Source: Adiantum capillus-veneris
Lineage: Eukaryota; Streptophyta; Polypodiopsida; Polypodiales; Pteridaceae
DNA length: 64,000 nt
Assembly (NCBI GenBank): GCA_014529385.2
Contig: CM043958.1
Coordinates: 90,667,025 to 90,731,024 of the forward strand
Direction of reading: 5' to 3'
Of the stretch, positions 57,410-64,000 are shown piece by piece; the first letter of the stretch is position 1, and each line of letters opens with the position of its first letter. The notes below the pieces were generated by a model, which had not been told where the DNA came from, ran no database searches, and saw nothing but the letters and a program-made list of their open reading frames with translations. Position numbers and translations under genes: made by a program.

Positions 57410-58121
57410 AATGCAAATGAGCTTATGTTGCCCCATTTGGCTATATGTTCCCAATCTACTTGGATTGCCCCATTCATACTTACCTCCATTGATCATATCT
57501 TGCTGTTCATATCACCTCAAATTCGAACCGTTCTTCATTCTGATATTCAGTCAACAAATGGCCCTTAATTTGCAGTTTTGATCCTTTAGAAGTTGGCTAA
57601 AAATCCGTGTGCCGAATATTTCCATATTTGCCATGTTCGAAGCCCTTGCTTTAAAGTTTTGGTGTTTGCTTTTAAAAGTCAATTCCGACATTTCTGGGTC
57701 AACTTATTAATTTTTGTTGATTATTTGTTGTTTTTTTGCTTTTTAGTAAAGGAAAATTAGTTATAATTATTATTAGTTGGTCAAAATTAGTGTAATCTCT
57801 CATACATACATATTCTTAACCCTGCATTTAGATGGTGTCAATATGGCTCCTGATTATGCATGCTAAGAGTTATAAGGTTCTGAAAAACTGTTAAAGGAAA
57901 AGAAAAGAAAAAGAAATGATGCTAATATATACAAAATGATGATGTTGCTGCATTTTCCCCCTTCCTAGAGTGAGTCTCCCAAGACGAACATGTGTCAGAG
58001 TGCATGAGAACGAAGTATGTGTCTATGCATAGCCGTATATTGTGGCTCTATGATGCGAATCAAGGATATGCATGTGGCAACAAAATGCTGTTCAAGATAT
58101 GGGTTCTGAAAAATAAGTTGA
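56931..58121. other. Spacer between the two inverted 3' ends
   Basis: Its first 130 bases resemble the leader of element 2 (shared GCCACATGGGGATGCTA), including a decayed palindrome ACATGAATCACGATCCACGT at 57,040-57,059. A (CT)n tract lies at 57,352-57,405. The rest is AT-rich with no gene seen. Confidence 0.5.
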
Positions 58122-58567
58122 TTGTGCGCTCCTTGCTGCACTGTCGAAGCAAGGGACTTGCCTAACACTGTGTGTGAGCCACATACGGCTCCAAGCACAC
58201 AACTAGCTTAACTAGTAAGCTCAAAAGAGGGCAATGGTGTGTCACTCACCGCTCTATGATCCTGCCGTGGAGGATTCCTCGCTGCAAAGAAGAAGGAGAC
58301 GCCGCTATGTCGCGCTCAACCGCTTCACCGCCGTCGTGCCGCCGTTGTGCGCTCCTTGCTGCACTGTCGAAGCAAGGGACTTGCCTAACACTGTGTGCGA
58401 GCCACAGACGGCTCCAAGCACACAACTAGCTTAACTAGTAAGCTCAAAAGAGGGCAATGGTGTGTCACTCACCGCTCTATGCTCCTGCCGTGGAGGATTC
58501 CTCGCTGCAAAGAAGAAGGAGACACCGCTACGTCGCGCTCAATCGCTTCACCGCCGTCGTGCCGCCA
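58122..58567. repeat. 223-bp tandem duplication
   Basis: The unit from TTGTGCGCTCCTTGCTGCAC recurs at 58,345 with few differences (for example CATACGG versus CAGACGG). It lies in the transcribed part of the LTR-like segment of element D. Confidence 0.93.
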
Positions 58568-58941
58568 CAATGCTCGATCGCACTCTCTCTCTCTCTCTCT
58601 CTCTCTCTCACATACACACACACACAAGGAGGTGAAGAAGAAGAAGATGGAGATGTAGATGGAGGAAGAGCACTCTTCTATTGCACAAATGAGAGAATAA
58701 GTGAATTTTAGGTTTAGTTGTCTTTTATATGCGCTCACCCCATTCACACTTGGGCGCCCATGCTTAGCCAACTAATCCCTTGAATGTCCCAGTTAGACTG
58801 CGCCTCTCATCGGCGATCACTCTTACCCTTTTCCTATTGGTTCGACAAGCCCGATACCTGACTCTACCAAATACATAATACACGTCCGTCGCAGGTGATG
58901 GGGTGTCCGTGAGCCGTGAGGGTTAACATGCCCCCCTTCCT
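58568..58941 (-). mobile_element. LTR-like segment and second polypurine tract of element D
   Basis: Minus strand: AGGAAGGGGGG (58,941-58,931), then TGTTAACCCTCACGG from 58,928, a TATA box (ATATAAAAG, 58,722-58,730), and a GT-like then GA tract (58,582-58,625). It is the inverted counterpart of 56,311-56,930. Confidence 0.5.
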
Positions 58942-60300
58942 GATATAGATTCCGTCCTCGGAAGCTATTGCGTTGAAGCTCGTTCGTCGAGGTGGAAGAG
59001 CATTTGAGATGAATGTCCTTAGCCTTCTTCAGTCACTGCAAAATCAAACAACATTGGCACAGTAATTGCATTCTCATAAGTGATTAAAAAGCATATGCAG
59101 TTTTAGGTAGATAAATTGATTGGTAAAAGAATTTCAAACAATTTGTCAGCAATGAACATTAAATTGCAATGTAATCAAATGCATAAACAGATGTAAAGGT
59201 AAAAAATTAAACAAGTCTGGGGTCGCTAATTTGACGGTCGAAAGGCACTTGAGATCGAATATTAATACCATGGGTAAGCTTCTTAATTTTCTGTGGTCAA
59301 TTAAGTTGTTTAATCGCGAGAGCCAAGTATTCATGTTCGAGGGCTGACTAGAGGCTATATCTAGAAGACCTTGTAGTTAAGCTACCATAAAAGGAATTTC
59401 TCATGAAATCATCGCCTGACTGATTACTTTTTCTTTGACCCCCCAAATTCTTTTCACAGTGATTCAATTTTGATGTGTGTGCTTATTTTGTATGCCTTGG
59501 GTTTTTTGCTTTTCAAGAAAAAGCGCCCATACTGGGAACCTCTAGGGCTCTAGTACCATAGGCGATACATGTGAGTGAAGTACCCAATCAAGCTGAGATT
59601 TCTCTTCCAGCTTAAGATTTTACAATGTGGCACTTTGATTTTTTGTTTGTTCATTTTCATCATTTTAATTTTGTAACTTTGGGGGGTCATATAACACTGA
59701 TACACCTCCCCAGGCTCATCACACTAGTAAACTCCCTTTATAATACTTAAGCTAAAGGTCAATAGGGTCAAGCCCACTAGAAAGCCCTAGTACATTTCAC
59801 ACAATGCTGCCTAAATCGGATTAAGAACCTAAGTAACCATTAATTATTAGGAAGGCATTCCCCATGGTATTAAGAGAAGATCTCTAACACCTAACTTGGT
59901 CAAACTAGCTTAGTCGGACTTGCTTGATGTTTAAACCTAGACAAGGGATTATGACAAAAAAGACATTGAATTAAATGTTTGATACTAAGCAAATGTGATG
60001 GATATTATGCTACCAATCACAATCAAAGCAGACAATCATAGATGCAAAAAAGATAAGGGACAATGTTAATGGACAAGAAACACCTGTTTGTGTTGATGGT
60101 GGCGCTTGATCTGAAGTGTGAACGAGAGAAAGGTTCCATGAAGGTCCAAATCCTATCAATAGCAACACGCTCCTGTACACACTAGGAAACAAAAGGAATA
60201 CCTTCAAGAGGCACATTAGTGGAAAAAGGTACCAACACTTATTGAACACAACAAAAAACATAAGGAACCCTAACCTAATTAGTTGCACTCCCCCTAGAGA
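58942..60300 (-). mobile_element. Element D inter-tract region, non-coding part
   Basis: It mirrors 55,020-56,310 on the opposite strand with small differences. No coding frame is supported. Confidence 0.5.
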
Positions 60301-60301
60301 G

Positions 60302-60724
60302 TCAAGGGAATAGGATATTGTAGAGGTTGGGGGGAAACCCTAAGGCTAAACCCCTATCCTCGTCGTCGAGATAAACAAAGTCATCATCCATGAGACCATA
60401 TGTGCCATCTGTGTAGTCCTGTAAATTTTCTTCTTCATCATAGGTGCCCATGTTTACTAAGAAGGTCACTAGACGCCTATCGTCATCTTGGTCAAAAGGG
60501 TAGGCTTGTGCAATGGGAGAAACGCTCTCTACTAAGTATGGATCAGACGTGGTCAAGAGACGTACCAACCATTCTAACTCCTCAAAATTCCTCTCACATG
60601 CTAGCGTACCTATCAAATTCCATTCACATGCAAGCACTGGAAAGACCATGTGAAATATTTGTGAAAAGTAACGAGGGTACCTCTCACCCAAGGCAGGAGT
60701 GGATGACTCTAGCGTACTAGCCAT
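60302..60724 (-). CDS. Acidic 140-residue open frame between the two polypurine tracts of element D
   Basis: Starting at MASTLESSTPALGERYPRYF (an upstream in-frame ATG would add 12 residues). Contains HMVFPVLACEWNLIG, ACERNFEELEWLVRLL, then an acidic tail DYTDGTYGLMDDDFVYLDDE and a short hydrophobic end. The frame has no stops, unlike its surroundings. I do not recognise the family. It lies about 140 bases downstream of the TATATATAAAG box (60,861-60,872). The inverted counterpart in the host element lacks it. Confidence 0.4.
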   Translation of the reverse strand: MASTLESSTPALGERYPRYFSQIFHMVFPVLACEWNLIGTLACERNFEELEWLVRLLTTSDPYLVESVSPIAQAYPFDQDDDRRLVTFLVNMGTYDEEENLQDYTDGTYGLMDDDFVYLDDEDRGLALGFPPNLYNILFP

Positions 60725-60950
60725 ATCTGTACATGCAAATAGATGATGGTTAGAGTGCAAATATTACAAGGGTCGTGTTCTTGTGCATAATTTGTTTTTA
60801 TGATTTTGTGTTATGGCTCTTGCTCTTTTACTTTTTTATCTTGTTTTTGTGAGTATAAGGCTTTATATATACATTCCCTAAGATTGGAGATTAAGAGGTC
60901 AGGGAGAAAGGTTGAGAGGGAAGCAACTAAATAATGGATGTCAACAAACA

Positions 60951-60965
60951 CTCCCCCCTCCCTTG
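60951..60965 (-). promoter_or_regulatory. First polypurine tract of element D
   Basis: CAAGGGAGGGGGGAG on the minus strand, just after the polyprotein stop, followed by TGTTTGTTGACATCC. Confidence 0.6.
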
Positions 60966-60971
60966 GGTAGA

Positions 60972-62762
60972 TCATACCGTTTGAAATGATGTCGTCACCC
61001 TTTGAAACCAATTGTTCCACTTGGTAATAGGTGAGGATTTTTGCCAGTAGTTTTCTATTACCCTAGGTGCCTCTTCAAGTTGCAAGGGTGGTAAGGTACT
61101 CTCCCAGGATCGAACTTGAAGTGGTTCATCAGGTGATTCTTGAACACTGGGAGGCGTGGATTCTTTTGTAGCTTCATGGAGGTCCACTACTATAGATGGA
61201 GGCTGTGTAGAAGCTTTTACCTCTATGGATGTATTACATGATGAGCTAGAAGCTTCATGGAACTCCCCCCTTCCTGAGCTAGGTGGAATAAATTGGTTTT
61301 GCCTTGGAGCCCAAACTAGCTCTGGACTAGGTGTGTAGCATTCTGTGATCTTTCCCTTCCCACGGTTTGTCATTGGCTTTAGCATTACACTGTTTGACTC
61401 ATATGGGTTTGTTGTCGATAGGGAAGGACACATTTTACGTTTAGGTACCCAAATTTGCTCATTTCCATCATAGTAGCCTTGGGTTTCTAATAGTCGTTTT
61501 GGAATCCATCATGATTTGGTCTTGACTCTCCTAGAGCGCGCTCTTGGTTCTCCAGGGAATTTTTTTCTTGAAATGGATGGGAGGGTTGAGGTAGTTGGAA
61601 GTAAGGCCTTGGGGACCCATTGATATGTACTCTTAGGTCGTGCATGTTGAGTACTTGCAATATTACTGCTTGCTGCAACTACAAGTGTTGAAGTGCTAGG
61701 TTCATGGGTAGCCGGCAAAGACGAGTTAACCACCTTGGCTTATGAATGTTGGCTATCCTTCAACTTTGCTAGAATTTGCAACGTAGGTGACTTTGCTTGA
61801 ATGATAGGGGTAATAGTCGGTGGTCGCGTCGTGACACTACCAGTATCCCAATCAATAGTGCATTTGGTTGCCAACATCCACGTGTGTTCCAGGTTTATGT
61901 TGCCTTCCATAGCTCCCGCGGGCATGACTAGAAACCTCTACACTATGCTTCCATTGTCATAGACAACAGGGATTTGAAGGACTCCAAGAATAGCAGTTTT
62001 CTTTTTATTAATGCCCTTGACTTGCATCATACTCGGGGATAGGGTCGGTTTCCCTAATTGACACCAAACTCCATAGGATAACAAATTGTGTTTAGCTCCC
62101 GTATCTAATAAGGCATTGTATAGTACTTTCCCATAGGGGCTATTTAGCTCAATTGGGTATCGTAGCGGTGGCTCAGATTCTAATGAGTCGTCATTTGTGT
62201 CCTCGAAAAATGCTTGCGTGATTCCCAGATTAGCCTCTCGTTGGCGTCTAAGACATTGTTGTCGTTCTCGAGCCTCAACTCTTGCTTGGATTTTTCTAAG
62301 CTCTGCTTGTTCCTTGGCAGCCTTCTTTTGATGGATGGCTTGCAACTCTTCCTGGCTTAGAGGATCATAATATCTTTTGAATTTACTCCCATTAAGGAAT
62401 CCAATGGTTTCAACTCCATCTAGAGTCTCCACACGAATGGTACCTTGCGGGGTAATTTCACACACTCGATATGGTCCCTTACCAGCGTATTTCAATTTCT
62501 TCTTTTCATTACGTACCCCGTACATAAGAACTTTATCACCAACCTTGATGTCTTTATCCTTTAAATGGCTATCAAACCACTTATTTCTCCTATCCTTCTC
62601 CACTAGAGCATTTCGCACAGCTAAATGCCTCTTTTCATCTAGCCTTTCCAGGATATATAATCGCTCAACTAAGGGGTTACCATCCCAACCTTCTTGAGAA
62701 GCTACTCGAAGACTAGGAATGACAAACTCCCATGGCATAACTCCTTCTTGGCCATACACCAT
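60972..62762 (-). pseudogene. Element D pol C-terminus: integrase tail, second retropepsin-like domain, WIPK repeats
   Basis: One frame with three in-frame stops (61,938, 61,740 and 61,509). Residues 1-135: the integrase C-terminal part (DKDIKVGDKVLMYGVRNEKK, YAGKGPYRVCEI). Residues 136-200: a charged helix (KEQAELRKIQARVEARERQQ). Residues 205-274 and on: YNALLDTGAKHNLLSYGVWC with canonical D220-T-G-A, then ILGVLQIPVVYDNGS, a stop, and HTWMLATKCTIDWDTG, resembling the second half of a retropepsin. WIPK units follow: YQWVPKALL, WIPKRLLETQGYYDGN, IWVPKRKMC and LVWAPRQ. The polypurine tract follows the stop at 60,972. A protease-like domain after integrase is not the normal gypsy order. Confidence 0.75.
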
Positions 62763-62790
62763 CTTAAACGGTGTGCAATTAATAGAAACT

Positions 62791-64000
62791 TTATACAGTA
62801 CGATAAGCCCATAAAGCTGATGTAAGCTTTAGGTCCCAATCAGTGCGATGAGCCTCAACTGTCTTTGTCAAAATGGAGATGAGAGTTTTGTTGGTACTCT
62901 CAGCTTGGCCATTTGCTTGGGGATAATGGGGTGTAGACTTGTGGTGAGATATCATGAAGTTTGATGTGAGTTCTTTTATTACTTCATTTATAAAATGAGT
63001 TCCATTGTCACTCACAAGTTCAAAGGGGCATCCAAAACGTGTGATAATGTTCTCAAAGAGGAACTTAGCTGTTGTTTTTGCATCCGCCTTTCGTGTTGCT
63101 TTTGCTTCAACCCATTTGGTTACATAGTCGGTAGCCACAATGATATCTTGTGATTGCGTGTTACGTGCAGCCGGACTAATCGGTCCTACAAAGTCTAAGC
63201 CCCACTTTTCAAATGGTTGGGTTACCTTGATGGGATGTAGAGGCATCCTATCACTTCTTTGTGGCTTCTTGAAGCGTTGGCATTCATCACATCCCTTGGC
63301 AAAAAGTGATGCATCCTTAAACAGAGTGGGCCACCAATAGCCTGACTGTAAGATCTTTTGGGCAGTCAACTTTCCTGAAAAGTGACCACCAGCTACGCCC
63401 ATGTGTGCCTCTTGTAGAATATATAAATACTCATCCTCGCGGGCACAGCGTTTAAGAACATCATCTTTTCCTCTCTTATAGAGAGTTCCTGCCAATAAGC
63501 AATAGGGTTCGCATTCCTTGATTAGTTTTCGAGCTATATCTTTTCGCAGCTCTTTGGGTGGAAAACCATTAACTAAGAAGTTAACAATCTTTTCACTCCA
63601 TTCAGGCATTGTCTCAACAATGAACAAAGGAGTATCAAGCAATTCATCATCAACCCCCGTAGGAGCTTCGCCATTAGGGATACGAGATAAATGATCCGCC
63701 ATGACATGTTTTCTCCCAGGCCTCATAACAACGGTGAAGTCAAACTCAAGAAGAATTTACAACCATTGTGTAATTCGACCTGTGGAACACGGCTTGTTTA
63801 CCAAATATAGCAATGCTTGATGATCCACATAAAACACAAACTTGGTAGCAAGAAGGTAATAGCAAAATTTCTTTACTGCGTAAATCATAGCTAGACCTTC
63901 GCGCTCTGTAGTAGTGTAGTTCATCTCGGCATCATTTAATTGGCGACTTGCAAAGCTAATAGGGTAGTCCAATTTATGTTCTCTTAGTTGAGTTAGAACA
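62791..64000 (-). pseudogene. Element D pol: RNase H and integrase (runs off the window)
   Basis: RNase H: PISFASRQLNDAEMNYTTTE, REGLAMIYAVKKF and VDHQALLYLV, with one TAA at 63,757-63,759. Integrase, numbered from the Met at 63,726: zinc-binding H108, H115, C146 and C149 (HMGVAGGH...CDEC), and catalytic D178 (WGLDFVGPI), D240 (LVSDNGTHF) and E276 (NGQAES), a D-D-35-E arrangement. The core therefore looks intact. The frame ends in WAYRTV and shifts by one at about 62,800 into the C-terminal part. The RT and gag lie beyond position 64,000. Integrase inserts the cDNA into chromosomes. Confidence 0.9.

Overview
The window reads as nuclear, gene-poor DNA of a land plant with a large, repeat-filled genome. 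The signs are degraded Ty3/gypsy LTR retrotransposons of the Athila/Tat-like type with an Asp-tRNA-type primer-binding site, LINE and Mutator-like fragments, and many long (GA)n/(CT)n tracts. The style suits a fern, but that is an inference and nothing here proves it. I see no rRNA, tRNA, CRISPR or prokaryotic operon structure. Almost every coding region carries stops or frameshifts.

Layout. 1-2.4 kb: a degraded LTR-like segment and a small broken zinc-binding gene on the minus strand. 3.5-6.4 kb: a LINE endonuclease/RT fragment joined to a MULE-like transposase fragment with a SWIM finger. 6.7-14.7 kb: a microsatellite-rich zone with a repeated (GT)n(GA)n module, a minus-strand LINE 3' fragment, a perfect 120-bp tandem duplication, two perfect fold-back sequences and a broken gene for a secreted Gly/His-rich protein. 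15-22.3 kb: a minus-strand gypsy relic (element 1) that includes a plus-strand ORF-X fragment. 22.3-27.3 kb: a minus-strand leader, ORF-X, polypurine tract and LTR (element 2).

The main structure is a nest. A plus-strand gypsy element (the host: gag, zinc knuckles, protease, 'WIPK' module) runs from 27.5 to 31.59 kb and resumes at 54.24 kb. A 22.6-kb minus-strand element (element C, 31,593-54,239) interrupts it, flanked by CCTGA and CCTGG. Element C has a 928-bp 3' LTR, a polypurine tract, ORF-X, a second polypurine-like tract, RT, protease, zinc knuckles, gag, a leader with CGCG-core palindromes and the primer-binding site. Its 5' LTR has grown to 6.9 kb by a tandem array of about 1.5-kb chimeric units, each made of part of the LTR plus decayed protease sequence from the host element.

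From 54.2 to 61.4 kb, the 3' end of the host element and the 3' end of another element (D, minus strand) form a large imperfect inverted repeat. Element D runs off the window end (60.97-64 kb) with RNase H, a complete integrase core and, unusually, a second DTGA retropepsin-like domain after the integrase, followed by the same WIPK repeats.

The least familiar material is the combination of shared, uncharacterised retrotransposon parts: CGCG-core palindromes in leaders and LTRs, the long coiled-coil ORF-X, the retropepsin-like/WIPK C-terminal module, and the LTR-plus-flank satellite. All comparisons were made by eye.
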